DNA of 23,680 nt from assembly GCA_002471665.1 (NCBI GenBank), contig DKQK01000046.1, positions 12,004 through 35,683 of the forward strand, written 5' to 3'. Both the position numbers and the translations under genes were made by a program. This document shows, in pieces, positions 1 to 8,870 of the stretch. The first letter of the stretch is position 1, and each line of letters begins with the position of its first letter. Below the pieces are notes generated by a model. That model did no database searches. It saw only the letters and a program-made list of their open reading frames with translations, and was not told the DNA's origin. This DNA is from Gammaproteobacteria bacterium UBA7310. GTDB lineage: Bacteria; Pseudomonadota; Gammaproteobacteria; Pseudomonadales; Ketobacteraceae.

Positions 1-3000
1 TTGAGGCCGCCATCGGTTTGCAGACGGATCTTGTCACGCAGATCATTCCCGCGCAGCGCCTGGTGGGCTTCGCTCAGGCCCAGCTCCCAGGGTGACCCGG
101 CATAACGGATTGAGGTCAGTGGACTGGCGGCGGTGCCACCATCGTAGCCGGAGATGGTAATCAGATCAGCGTAGGCTTTTGCCACACCCGCCGCAATGGT
201 GCCCACACCCGGTTCGGAAACCAGTTTTACCGATACCAGCGCATCCGGATTCACCTGCTTGAGGTCGTAGATCAACTGCGCCAGATCTTCGATGGAATAA
301 ATGTCGTGATGGGGTGGCGGCGAAATCAGGGTCACGCCGGGCACCGAGTAACGCAAACGGGCAATCAGCTCGTTCACCTTACCACCGGGCAATTGCCCAC
401 CCTCACCGGGCTTGGCCCCCTGTGCGACTTTGATCTGCAGCACTTCCGCATTCACCAGATAGTGTGGCGTCACACCGAAACGGCCTGAGGCAACCTGCTT
501 GATCTTGGAAACGCGCTCGGTACCAAAGCGGACAGGATCTTCACCGCCTTCACCTGAGTTACTGCGGCCGCCCAAACGGTTCATGGCCATGGCGATGGCC
601 TCGTGCGCTTCCGGGCTCAAGGCGCCCAACGACATACCCGCAGAATCAAAGCGCGGCAGGATAGCCTCCAGAGGCTCTACCTCGTCCACTTTGATTGGGC
701 CCACGTCGGTCTTCAGGGACAACAAATCACGGATCGCGGCTACAGGCCGGTCCTGAGTCAGGGCGGCGTATTCACGGTAAGCCTCAAAGTCACCGGACTG
801 AACCGCCTTGTGCAATGCAGCGATCACATCCGGATTAAAGGCGTGGTATTCACCACCGTGTACAAACTTCAGCAAGCCACCCTGCTCAATGGATTTACGA
901 GCTTTCCAGGCATCCACTGCCAGGCGCTTGGCATCGGCTTCGAAATCAGCAAAGCCGGCACCCTGGATACGGCTCTGCACGCCGCAGAAGCAACTGTCCA
1001 CCACATCACGGGAAACACCCACCGCTTCGAACAACTGCGCTCCCCGATAGGAGGCAATGGTGGAAATCCCCATTTTGGACAGAATTTTCAGCAAGCCCTT
1101 ATCGATGGCTTTGCGGAAATTCTTCTGGGCGTCGATGGGATCCATCAATACTTCCCCGGTACGCACCAGGTCACAGATCACATCAAAAGCCAGATACGGG
1201 TATACCGCGGTCGCACCAAAGCCGATGAGGCAGGCAAAATGATGAGGATCACGGGCCGATGCGGTTTCCACCACGATATTGCTTTCACAGCGCAAGGCGT
1301 TATTGGTGAGGTGGTGATGCACGGCACCGGTGGCCATCAGGGCCGGGATGGGTAATTTACCCTGATCGATATCACGATCGCTCAGTACCAGGATGACCTT
1401 GCCGTTGCGGGCAGCTTCTGCTGCCTCCTTGCAGACATTTTCCACCGCCTGGCGCAGGCTGATGGCCGCGTCATAGTTGAGGGAAATTTTCTGTACGGCA
1501 TAGCCATCGCGCTCTATGGACAGCAGTTGCTGAAACTTGCTGTGGGACAATACCGGCGAAGTCAGAATGGCACGATCAGCATGTTGAGGGGTTTCCTCAA
1601 ACACGTTGCGTTCCGCCCCCACGCAGGTCTCCAGCGACATAACGATGGACTCCCGCAGCGGATCGATCGGCGGATTGGTTACCTGGGCAAACTGTTGGCG
1701 GAAGAAATCGTACAATGGGCGCACTTTGGCAGACAGCACCGCCATGGGGGTATCGTCACCCATGGAACCCACCGCCTCCTGGCCATTCTCCGCCATGGGG
1801 CGAATCACCTGATCACGCTCTTCAAACGAGACCTGGAACAGTTTCTGATAGGTTTTAATGGCCGCCGGATCCAGCTGCTCGATGGAGCGGGTTTCGTCGG
1901 TCAACGTATCCTGGATACGAATGGCGTTTTCCTTCAGCCACTGCTTGTAGGGCTGACCCTGCTTGAGACGCTCATCCACATCCCGGGTGTGCAATACATC
2001 ACCGGTTTCGGTGTCCACCACCAGAATCTGACCGGGGCCCACCCGGCCTTTGGCTACAACATCTTCCGGCTTGTAGGAATACACGCCGATTTCAGAAGCC
2101 AAGGTGATGTAATCGTTCTTGGTGATCACCCAGCGGGCAGGGCGCAGACCATTTCGGTCCAGCATACAGATGGCATGACGGCCATCGGTCATCACCAGGC
2201 CGGCGGGGCCATCCCAGGGTTCCATATGCATGGAGTTGTATTCGTAGAATGCACGCAGGTCGGCGTCCATGGTTTCCACGTTTTGCCAGGCGGGAGGCAC
2301 CATCATGCGCACAGCCCGATAGATGTCCACGCCACCTGCCAGCAACAGTTCCAGCATGTTATCCAGGCTGGATGAGTCGGAACCGGTGCGGTTCACCAAC
2401 GGAGTAATTTCATCCAGGCCCGGTAACAGGTCCGATTTGAACTTGCTGGTGCGTGCCACTGACCAATTACGGTTCCCCATAATGGTGTTGATTTCACCAT
2501 TGTGGGCCAGATAACGGAAAGGCTGTGCCAACGGCCAACGTGGCAGGGTGTTGGTGGAAAAGCGCTGGTGGAACACACAGATCGCTGTACCCATGTCCTT
2601 GTTTGCCAGATCCTGATAAAAAGATGGCAAGTCGGCCGGCATCACCAGGCCTTTGTAGGACACCACGGAGGCGGACAGACTGGATATATAAAAGTCGCGG
2701 TCTTGCTGCAGTACCACTTCGGCACGACGGCGCGCAAAGAACAGGCGGCGATTGAGCTCCTGCTCGGACATCCCCGCACTGTTGATAAAAAGCTGCTCAA
2801 TAGTCGGCAAGCTTTCCAGAGCGATGCTGCCGCACACGGAGCTGTCCACCGGCACGGTACGCCAGCCCACTGTGTCCAACCCCTGCTTGGTGATTTCCTG
2901 TTCCAGCGCGGAACGGGCACGGGCAGCATTGTCCGCATCCCTGGACAGGAACACCATGCCCACTGCAAACGCAGCAGAGAGTTCCTGACCAAAGGTTTTT

Positions 3001-3230
3001 TTGGCAACAGAACGAAAGAAGGCTTCCGGCATTTTCAACAGCAGGCCACAGCCATCGCCGGTCTTGCCGTCGGCAGCGATGCCACCACGGTGCGTCATGC
3101 AGGTCAACGCTTCGATAGCGGTCTGCAGCAGATTGTGGCTGGCTTCGCCCTTCATATGGGCAATCAAGCCAAAGCCACAGTTGTCTCTAAACTGGTCAGG
3201 ATGGTAGAGCCCACCACTCTGTACACTCAT
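1..3230 (-). CDS. gltB: Glutamate synthase (NADPH) large subunit, 3' end cut by window edge
   Basis: GltB makes two glutamates from glutamine and 2-oxoglutarate with the GltD reductase subunit, in cytoplasmic ammonia assimilation. The reading frame is open from the ATG at 3230 to base 1 (1076 codons of a protein usually near 1480). The N-terminus runs MSVQSGGLYHPDQF, then RDNCGFG, so Cys18 is the expected Ntn-amidotransferase nucleophile exposed by propeptide removal. After the class II glutamine amidotransferase domain (about 18-430) and the central domain comes the FMN/synthase domain, with GRSNSGEGGED near residue 885 and GYDGGTAASPLTSIRYAGSP near 1030-1050. The last readable residues are IRLQTDGGL. 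The 3Fe-4S cysteines and the C-terminal beta-helix lie outside the window. No frameshift is seen. It lies 223 nt downstream of damX on the same strand with its own candidate promoter. gltD would be expected beyond the left edge. Confidence 0.97.
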   Translation of the reverse strand, partial: MSVQSGGLYHPDQFRDNCGFGLIAHMKGEASHNLLQTAIEALTCMTHRGGIAADGKTGDGCGLLLKMPEAFFRSVAKKTFGQELSAAFAVGMVFLSRDADNAARARSALEQEITKQGLDTVGWRTVPVDSSVCGSIALESLPTIEQLFINSAGMSEQELNRRLFFARRRAEVVLQQDRDFYISSLSASVVSYKGLVMPADLPSFYQDLANKDMGTAICVFHQRFSTNTLPRWPLAQPFRYLAHNGEINTIMGNRNWSVARTSKFKSDLLPGLDEITPLVNRTGSDSSSLDNMLELLLAGGVDIYRAVRMMVPPAWQNVETMDADLRAFYEYNSMHMEPWDGPAGLVMTDGRHAICMLDRNGLRPARWVITKNDYITLASEIGVYSYKPEDVVAKGRVGPGQILVVDTETGDVLHTRDVDERLKQGQPYKQWLKENAIRIQDTLTDETRSIEQLDPAAIKTYQKLFQVSFEERDQVIRPMAENGQEAVGSMGDDTPMAVLSAKVRPLYDFFRQQFAQVTNPPIDPLRESIVMSLETCVGAERNVFEETPQHADRAILTSPVLSHSKFQQLLSIERDGYAVQKISLNYDAAISLRQAVENVCKEAAEAARNGKVILVLSDRDIDQGKLPIPALMATGAVHHHLTNNALRCESNIVVETASARDPHHFACLIGFGATAVYPYLAFDVICDLVRTGEVLMDPIDAQKNFRKAIDKGLLKILSKMGISTIASYRGAQLFEAVGVSRDVVDSCFCGVQSRIQGAGFADFEADAKRLAVDAWKARKSIEQGGLLKFVHGGEYHAFNPDVIAALHKAVQSGDFEAYREYAALTQDRPVAAIRDLLSLKTDVGPIKVDEVEPLEAILPRFDSAGMSLGALSPEAHEAIAMAMNRLGGRSNSGEGGEDPVRFGTERVSKIKQVASGRFGVTPHYLVNAEVLQIKVAQGAKPGEGGQLPGGKVNELIARLRYSVPGVTLISPPPHHDIYSIEDLAQLIYDLKQVNPDALVSVKLVSEPGVGTIAAGVAKAYADLITISGYDGGTAASPLTSIRYAGSPWELGLSEAHQALRGNDLRDKIRLQTDGGL

Positions 3231-3320
3231 CACAAGCGAAAGCCCTTTTTCCAGTGAATTCAAAGGTTTAATAGCGATTCTCGCAGGCCTTAATGTTGGG
3301 CCGGGCAAAAATGGAGAGCC

Positions 3321-3349
3321 ATTTTACATGCGAACCCCCCTTGGAACAA
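3321..3349 (-). promoter_or_regulatory. Candidate sigma70 promoter for gltB
   Basis: On the minus strand a TTGTTC box (3349-3344) lies 17 nt from a TAAAAT box (3326-3321), in the 223-nt gap between damX and gltB. It would give a leader of about 80-85 nt before the gltB ATG. The -10 matches five of six consensus bases, but the -35 matches only about three, so this is a suggestion from pattern alone. No convincing rho-independent terminator for damX was found in this gap. Confidence 0.3.
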
Positions 3350-3453
3350 ACCCAACCCGTGACCGAAGGGCCTTTCAATGCTGTATTTGCCTGCCAAAGC
3401 TTCATTAGGCACGCAAAAAACAGTCCAGAAATGAAGAAGTTAACAATGACCCG

Positions 3454-4995
3454 TCAGTTTTTTAGATCTTTTTGAATTGCTTCGATTTTTCGGATCCAAG
3501 GGCCCTGTTTTTGCAGTTTTTGCGGCAATTTTGCCACGGCAGCCTTCGCTTGCTCATAGTCGGAGAAGCTGGCCTGCACCACAACATACCAGGCCGCACC
3601 ATTACGCTGTGTTTGATAGTAGGTTAGTTTCTGAACACTCGGGTAGTCTTCCAAAAACGCATCAACCGTGGCTTTTTCCCGGGCACCCAACAGCTGTAAA
3701 GCATAATGATCGCCGGGCAATGACCGTATCCAGGCGGTACGTGAATCCACTTTGGGTGCGGTAACCACCGGTTTTGGCTTTTGCGCCGCTACCGGCTTTT
3801 GCCCCACTACCGGCTTTGATGCCTTGTCGCTGGTGACCGGAGTAGCCGCTCGGGCCGGCTCCGCTGCTTGCGTCGGCGCCTGCTGATCTGCCTTTGACTC
3901 ACCGTTAGATTGAGATTCGTTGACGCTGGTGCCGGAGGGCTTTACCGCGGGAGCAGAAGCCGCAACCGGCGCTGGCAGTTTTTCAGTCAGCCCGGTCTCG
4001 TCTTTCTGCGTTCCGGTAGAAGGCTCTTGCTGAGCGGAAGACTCTTGCTGAGCGGAAGACTCTTGCTCAGCAGAAGGCTCTGACCCGGGGGACAGTTCTG
4101 AGCGGGCAATATTCCGGGGCCCGGGCTCCGCCCCAACCTCCGCTGAAGTCCCTGGTTCCACTTCACCGCGGGAGAAAATCAATATCGCCAACAGCAGAAA
4201 TACAGTGCCCAAGGCACCTACGTGCATCCAGGGGATGGCCGGCTTGTTAGCGCCCCCCTGAGGGCTATCCAGCGCCGCCTGCAACAGTTCACCTGCCACC
4301 TCATTGATGCGCCGCGCGTTCCCCAGGCTAAGATTGAAAATGCGTTGCATTTGGTCATCACTGAAACGCGCAGAACCCATACCTCCGGTGCGCATACGAT
4401 ACTCCACGTATGCCCGGGTCTCCGCTTGGGTAAAGGGGACAAGGGGCAGACGAAAATGGTCAGGGACACGGTCAAACAGCGGCCCGAACTGATCGAGCTG
4501 GTCAGGATCATCGGCATCCATCACCAACAGGATTTTAACCGGCAAACCGGCGCTGGAAGCCAACATCAGGGATAACAGCTCGATACTGGAGTCATCCAGG
4601 TACTGGGCATGGCGCACCACCAATAGCAGCACCCTGGATTCATCGTCAGCCAAAGTGGCGCAGTCAATCAACTGGGCCTGTAAATTGTCCTGGGAAAAGC
4701 CGGTTGGACAATGCCAGGGGCCATCCAGCCTGCTCAATATGCTGTCTGAATTCATCAGCACGTCGGCCTGCACCATGGCTACATCAAATAAATCAAAATC
4801 CAGTTCAGCGAGCAAACGGTCGATCACGAAATGCTTTCCGATGCCCTCATCACCATACAGCAACAGTAACGCCGGCCCGTAACGCAGCAGGTGCGTCAAT
4901 TGCTGCACTGCATCCTGCCGGCCGGCACCGGGAAAGAACAGCCCATCCACTGCGCCATCGATAAAGGGAGAGGTACGATTCGACGTCATCGTCAT
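3454..4995 (-). CDS. damX: DamX-like cell-division protein: ATPase-like domain, one TM segment, SPOR domain
   Basis: This 513-residue protein has an AAA-type cytoplasmic domain (about 15-245), one transmembrane helix (about 258-275, ALGTVFLLLAILIF), a long Pro/Ala/Glu/Lys-rich linker (about 280-420) and a C-terminal SPOR domain (about 427-505, from HYALQLLGA through WYVVVQASFSDYEQAKAAV). SPOR domains bind denuded septal peptidoglycan, so the C-terminus should be periplasmic and the protein is expected at the division septum. The P-loop region reads GDEGIGKH (residues 48-55): the Lys is present, but the following Ser/Thr of a Walker A motif is His, so ATP hydrolysis is doubtful. It starts 8 nt after the aroB stop, with a second ATG 6 nt inside and only a weak ribosome binding site. 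Its place between aroB and gltB matches the Pseudomonas order. The linker contains a short tandem repeat. The symbol is assigned by architecture and position. Confidence 0.85.
   Translation of the reverse strand: MTMTSNRTSPFIDGAVDGLFFPGAGRQDAVQQLTHLLRYGPALLLLYGDEGIGKHFVIDRLLAELDFDLFDVAMVQADVLMNSDSILSRLDGPWHCPTGFSQDNLQAQLIDCATLADDESRVLLLVVRHAQYLDDSSIELLSLMLASSAGLPVKILLVMDADDPDQLDQFGPLFDRVPDHFRLPLVPFTQAETRAYVEYRMRTGGMGSARFSDDQMQRIFNLSLGNARRINEVAGELLQAALDSPQGGANKPAIPWMHVGALGTVFLLLAILIFSRGEVEPGTSAEVGAEPGPRNIARSELSPGSEPSAEQESSAQQESSAQQEPSTGTQKDETGLTEKLPAPVAASAPAVKPSGTSVNESQSNGESKADQQAPTQAAEPARAATPVTSDKASKPVVGQKPVAAQKPKPVVTAPKVDSRTAWIRSLPGDHYALQLLGAREKATVDAFLEDYPSVQKLTYYQTQRNGAAWYVVVQASFSDYEQAKAAVAKLPQKLQKQGPWIRKIEAIQKDLKN
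4024..4077 (-). repeat. Three 18-nt tandem units in the damX linker
   Basis: Two identical 18-base units (4024-4041 and 4042-4059) and a third diverged unit (4060-4077) lie in frame in damX, encoding repeats of the type S-A-Q-Q-E-S in the periplasmic linker. In-frame units of this kind can expand or contract without breaking the gene. They probably only set linker length. Confidence 0.8.
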
Positions 4996-5003
4996 AAGGG
5001 AGC

Positions 5004-6089
5004 TCAGGTCGGGGCGGTGCAGTCATGCAAGGTAGCACGCAGCATGCCCGGGTCAAAATCGGCTGTCACTATGGCACTGCCCACCCGCTCAAGCAACACC
5101 AGGCGGATGCGCGCATCAACGTTCTTTTTATCCACGGCCATCTTTTCCAGATAGGTGTCCACGGACATATCGGCTGGGCCAAGCACCGGCAACCCCGCCG
5201 CCGCAATAATATTACGGCCTCTTGCCACAGCGCTTGCCGGCACATTCCCCATGCGGCAGGAAAGGTCAAGCGCCATCACCATGCCGGCACCCACCGCCTC
5301 ACCGTGCAGCCAGCGCCCATAGCCTTGGACCGCCTCGATCGCATGGCCAAAGGTATGCCCCAAATTGAGTATGGCGCGCAAACCGCCTTCACGCTCATCG
5401 GCAGCGACCACCTCAGCCTTCACCCCACAGGAACGCTTGATCGCATGGGTGAGCGCGGCACCATCCCGGGCCACCAGTCTGCTCATGTTATCTTCCATCC
5501 AGTGCAGAAACGCCTCATCCCGGATCAACCCATATTTGATCACTTCCGCCAATCCCGCCGACAGCTCGCGCGCGGGCAGGGTAGACAAGGTTTCTGTATC
5601 GGCGATCACAGCCTTCGGTTGGTGAAAAGCACCTATCATGTTCTTACCCAAGGCATGGTTCACCCCGGTTTTGCCGCCCACGGAGGAATCCACCTGGGAC
5701 AGCAAGGTAGTGGGAATCTGGACAAAATCCACACCCCGCTGATAGGCAGCCGCAGCAAAACCAGTGAGGTCACCGATCACCCCGCCCCCCAGGGCCACCA
5801 GGGTGGTGGTACGGCTGTGCTTCTGTTCCAGCAATTTTGTAAATATCAGGTTCAGAGTATCCAGGGTCTTATACTGCTCGCCATCGGGCAAAATCAAACT
5901 ACAGGCCTGCAAACCCTCCAGACCGGCCATAACCCGATCCAGGTACAACGGGGCAATGGTGGTATTGGTAACCACCAGAACCTGCTTCCCCGCCAGGGTG
6001 GGAAGCAAATCCCCCAGCCTATCCAGCAGTCCGGAGCCAATATAGATGGGATAGCTGCGATCCCCCAAATCTACACCAAGTGTTTCCAT
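5004..6089 (-). CDS. aroB: 3-dehydroquinate synthase
   Basis: AroB converts DAHP to 3-dehydroquinate, the second step of the shikimate pathway, using NAD and a divalent metal in the cytoplasm. I chose the ATG at 6089, giving METLGVDLGDRSYPIYIG and 361 residues. This aligns end to end with known AroB N-termini (about 362 aa) and has GGA six bases upstream. In-frame GTG at 6104 and ATG at 6095 are alternatives that add five or two residues. Visible motifs are PDGEQYKTL, ALGGGVIGDLTGFAA and PTTLLSQVDSSVGGKTGVNH (NAD and substrate binding), KNMIGAFHQP, LAEVIKYG (metal ligand Glu182), NLGHTFGHAIE (His245) and LHGEAVGAGM (His262). All expected metal ligands are present. It is 112 nt downstream of aroK and 8 nt upstream of damX. 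Its placement behind pilQ and aroK is the usual gammaproteobacterial arrangement. Confidence 0.97.
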   Translation of the reverse strand: METLGVDLGDRSYPIYIGSGLLDRLGDLLPTLAGKQVLVVTNTTIAPLYLDRVMAGLEGLQACSLILPDGEQYKTLDTLNLIFTKLLEQKHSRTTTLVALGGGVIGDLTGFAAAAYQRGVDFVQIPTTLLSQVDSSVGGKTGVNHALGKNMIGAFHQPKAVIADTETLSTLPARELSAGLAEVIKYGLIRDEAFLHWMEDNMSRLVARDGAALTHAIKRSCGVKAEVVAADEREGGLRAILNLGHTFGHAIEAVQGYGRWLHGEAVGAGMVMALDLSCRMGNVPASAVARGRNIIAAAGLPVLGPADMSVDTYLEKMAVDKKNVDARIRLVLLERVGSAIVTADFDPGMLRATLHDCTAPT

Positions 6090-6157
6090 TGACATTCCAT
6101 TCACTCATGTTCGACGGCCGCTATTGTAACAGCAATCCATGGGAAACGGACTATGCC

Positions 6158-6177
6158 AGGGGCCCACTCGGGCCCTT
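6158..6177. repeat. Inverted repeat in the aroK-aroB gap
   Basis: The arms GGGCCC (6160-6165) and GGGCCC (6170-6175) flank a 4-nt loop, extended by one G-T and one A-T pair. It is the only clear structure in the 112-nt aroK-aroB gap. No T-tract follows on either strand, so it is not a normal rho-independent terminator. It could slow transcription or stabilise an mRNA end, or be chance in GC-rich DNA. Confidence 0.35.
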
Positions 6178-6201
6178 AACGCAGGCTATAAAGGGGGTTA
6201 T

Positions 6202-6723
6202 TCAGAGAGGTTGTGAAACTAATTCGGCGATCCGGGAGGCCACATCGCGAATATTGGAGGCATCGGTATCCACCACGTGATCCGCTACTTCCAGATACAA
6301 CGGTTCCCGATGTTTCATGAGCTCCGTTAACACTTTGCGGGGTTCGGCGTGCTGCAACAATGGCCGCTTGCGATCCTTGGCCGTTCGCGCCAATTGCTGC
6401 TCAATGGAGGTTTTCAGGTAGATCACAATACCGCGCGCGGATATAACCCGCCGATTGGCCTCACGCATAACGGCACCGCCGCCGGTAGCCAGCACCACGC
6501 CATCGCGCTGAGTCAGCTCATCGATCACGTTTTCCTCGCGGCGTCGAAAGCCCTCTTCCCCTTCCACATCAAATATCCAGGGAATATCGGCGCCCGTCCG
6601 AGCTTCAATTTCATGATCGGAGTCGACGAATTCATAGTGCAGAATTTGAGCCAGCTGACGCCCGATGGTGCTTTTTCCTGCTCCCATCGGGCCAATCAGA
6701 ATCACATTACCGTGTTTCGACAT
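6202..6723 (-). CDS. aroK: Shikimate kinase I
   Basis: This kinase phosphorylates shikimate at the 3-hydroxyl with ATP, the fifth step toward chorismate. The 173-residue length is typical for AroK. The Walker A motif GPMGAGKST lies at residues 11-19. DSD at 34-36 should bind Mg and shikimate (Asp36). Arg60 and the GGG at 81-83 form the shikimate site. The lid region DRKRPLL is at 117-123, and HREPLY with Arg139 follows. The ATG at 6723 comes three bases after the pilQ stop, so translation is probably coupled to the pilus operon. This pilQ-aroK-aroB linkage of a housekeeping pathway to pilus genes is conserved in many gammaproteobacteria. No unusual residues were seen. Confidence 0.97.
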   Translation of the reverse strand: MSKHGNVILIGPMGAGKSTIGRQLAQILHYEFVDSDHEIEARTGADIPWIFDVEGEEGFRRREENVIDELTQRDGVVLATGGGAVMREANRRVISARGIVIYLKTSIEQQLARTAKDRKRPLLQHAEPRKVLTELMKHREPLYLEVADHVVDTDASNIRDVASRIAELVSQPL

Positions 6724-6726
6724 GCG

Positions 6727-8853
6727 TTACTGGGCAGCAAGCACATCATTAACGATACGAGGTGTGATGAAGACCAACAACTCGGCTTTTTCGCTGGTAT
6801 TGGTGGTGCGCCGGAACAGTCGGCCCAGTACCGGCAGATCACCCAGGAACGGAGTTTTCACTACTGACGATACTTCCTGGGAGCGGAACACCCCACCCAG
6901 AACCACCGTTTGTCCGTTATCCACCACAACGCTGGTCTCAATCTCATTGGTATCGATGGAAGGTATGTTATTGAATATATCACCTACCGAGTCCTGATTT
7001 ATTTTCAGATCCATGATGATGCGTCCATCCGGCGTAATCTGAGGGGTCACCTCAAGTGCCAGCACCGCCTCCTTGAAAGAGGTGGATGTGGCCCCACTGG
7101 ACGACGCTTCCTGATAGGGTACTTCGGTACCAGACTGGATCTTTGCCGTTTGCTGATCTGCGGTCAACACCTTGGGTGTGGACACAATATCCGCCCGGCC
7201 ATCTGACTCCAAAGCTGACAGCTCCAAATCCACCAGGCCATGCTCACCGAAATCGAATATACCCAAAGCAATCCTGCTGACCTGGTCGCCCGCAACACCC
7301 AGATCCACGGACAGAGAATTATCTCCAAATTCGATAGACTGTGGATCATCCAGAGCTTCCGTCAAACCACCCCGATTACCCTGGATCAAGACTCCCGTGT
7401 TGGGATCATCACCCACCTCATAATGCGCTATGCCCCACTGAACACCCAGCTCTTCGGCTGCATCAGACCGGGCAATCACGATACGGGCTTCAATCATTAC
7501 CTGCCTTACCGGAATGTCGAGTTGCTCCAGCATGAAGCGCACTTCATCGATGTTGGTGGCTGTATCCTGCAACAGCAACGTGTTAGTACGCTCATCGACA
7601 GTAATACTACCTCGGCTGCTTAAAAAGCCTGACGCGGTTACAAGCTCAGCCACCTCGGATGCCTTGGCGTAATTTACAGTCAAATATTCAGTTCTCAGCG
7701 GTGCAAGCTCTTTAACCTGCCGTTGGGACTCCAGCTCCAGCTTTTCACGGGCAGCAATCTCATCTGCCGGGGCAACCAGCATAACATTACCGACTTTGCG
7801 CTTATCCAACCCCTTGGTTTTCAGAATCAGATCCAAAGCCTGATCCCAGGGTACATTCTGTAAGCGGAGGGTAATACGGCCGCGCACGGTATCGCTGGCT
7901 ACCAGATTCAGCTCGGTAAAATCTGCAATCAACTGCAGCACGGAACGCACTTCGATATCCTGAAAATTCAGTGACAGTTTTTCACCAGTGTATTGGAATT
8001 TATCCTTGCGCTTACGCTCCAGCTCCACCGCACTGATGGGTTTCACGCTGATAGTGAACGTCTGATCCGTCTGATACGCCATGTACTCATAATCGCCTGT
8101 CGGCGTGACCGAAATGCGGGCATTCCCGGAGGCTGAGCTTGCATCGATCAATTTTACCGGAGTTGCGAAATCGGCAACATCCAAGCGACGATGCAATGCC
8201 TCTGGCAATTGCACACCGACGAACTCGGCTGTGATTTTTCCACCTTCTTCTGACAGATCTACCGGTGAATTTGCATCACTCAGAGTAATAACAACCTGTC
8301 CTTCGCCCTGATCACCACGGCGAAAATCAATCTCTTTGACACCTTTACCTGCAACTGCTTTGCTGGATTTGGATTTGGATTCCATCGCCATACCTGCCGA
8401 GACGGCATCGACCTCTGCCTTGGCAACCGACTCATCACCGACGCGCAGCAAAAGATTGTTACCACTGACTGTAGTGGAGTAACCAACCAATGACGTCAGA
8501 TTGACAATGATTCGCGTGCGGCTTCCAGCCCCCATCACTGTCATGCTGCGCACGTTCCCATTACCCAGGGTATGATACTTCTCGGATAACCCGTTATTAA
8601 CGCCATCCAGGTCGATGGCTATCCTGGCGGGTGAATCCGTCGTGTAGCCGCTTGGCTCTGGTGGTGCACCATCAAACGTGAGTTTGATTTCCACCGCATC
8701 ACCGGGCAAAGCGGCTGATTCAACACCGGTCAGGGTGGCAGCCAGAAGCGGAGAGGACAACAGGGCAAACACGGCACCCCAACAGAATTTGAATTTCATT
8801 GCAGCTACCTGCTTGCTTGTTATCGTTTGAATGAAAGTATGAAACCTTTTCAT
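6727..8853 (-). CDS. pilQ: Type IV pilus outer-membrane secretin PilQ
   Basis: PilQ forms the multimeric outer-membrane pore for the pilus fibre. I chose the ATG at 8853 (708 aa), which has GGGAGA six bases upstream. A TTG at 8874 overlapping the pilP stop is less likely. An ATG at 8799 would begin exactly at the signal peptide MKFKFCWGAVFALLSSPLLAA and is a real alternative. In the 708-residue numbering there are two AMIN peptidoglycan-binding domains (about 40-135 and 165-275), a secretin/TonB short N-terminal domain (about 288-360, GEKLSLNFQDIEVRSVLQLI), an N1/N3-type ring domain (about 380-450) and the secretin pore domain (about 530-700). The pore signature VPYQEASSSGATSTSFKEA lies at about 578-596, followed by LEVTPQITPDGRI. 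The C-terminus reads LLVFITPRIVND. The domain order matches the Pseudomonas protein. It is the last pil gene, directly before aroK. Confidence 0.96.
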   Translation of the reverse strand: MKRFHTFIQTITSKQVAAMKFKFCWGAVFALLSSPLLAATLTGVESAALPGDAVEIKLTFDGAPPEPSGYTTDSPARIAIDLDGVNNGLSEKYHTLGNGNVRSMTVMGAGSRTRIIVNLTSLVGYSTTVSGNNLLLRVGDESVAKAEVDAVSAGMAMESKSKSSKAVAGKGVKEIDFRRGDQGEGQVVITLSDANSPVDLSEEGGKITAEFVGVQLPEALHRRLDVADFATPVKLIDASSASGNARISVTPTGDYEYMAYQTDQTFTISVKPISAVELERKRKDKFQYTGEKLSLNFQDIEVRSVLQLIADFTELNLVASDTVRGRITLRLQNVPWDQALDLILKTKGLDKRKVGNVMLVAPADEIAAREKLELESQRQVKELAPLRTEYLTVNYAKASEVAELVTASGFLSSRGSITVDERTNTLLLQDTATNIDEVRFMLEQLDIPVRQVMIEARIVIARSDAAEELGVQWGIAHYEVGDDPNTGVLIQGNRGGLTEALDDPQSIEFGDNSLSVDLGVAGDQVSRIALGIFDFGEHGLVDLELSALESDGRADIVSTPKVLTADQQTAKIQSGTEVPYQEASSSGATSTSFKEAVLALEVTPQITPDGRIIMDLKINQDSVGDIFNNIPSIDTNEIETSVVVDNGQTVVLGGVFRSQEVSSVVKTPFLGDLPVLGRLFRRTTNTSEKAELLVFITPRIVNDVLAAQ

Positions 8854-8870
8854 GAATCGTCTCCCACGCT

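Noticed and set aside
603..2375. Long plus-strand open frames (603-1355, 1527-2375, also 2502-3257) opposite gltB
   Set aside because: They are His/Gln/Gly-rich shadows of the gltB coding strand. gltB itself is continuous and recognisable through the whole stretch.
1..3230. Possible frameshift or pseudogene state of gltB
   Set aside because: The frame from the ATG at 3230 arrives intact at base 1 with the correct family sequence at both ends. It is simply truncated by the window.
5025..6092. 355-codon plus-strand open frame opposite aroB
   Set aside because: It is antisense to an intact aroB with all metal ligands. Its His/Gln-rich composition is typical of a shadow frame.
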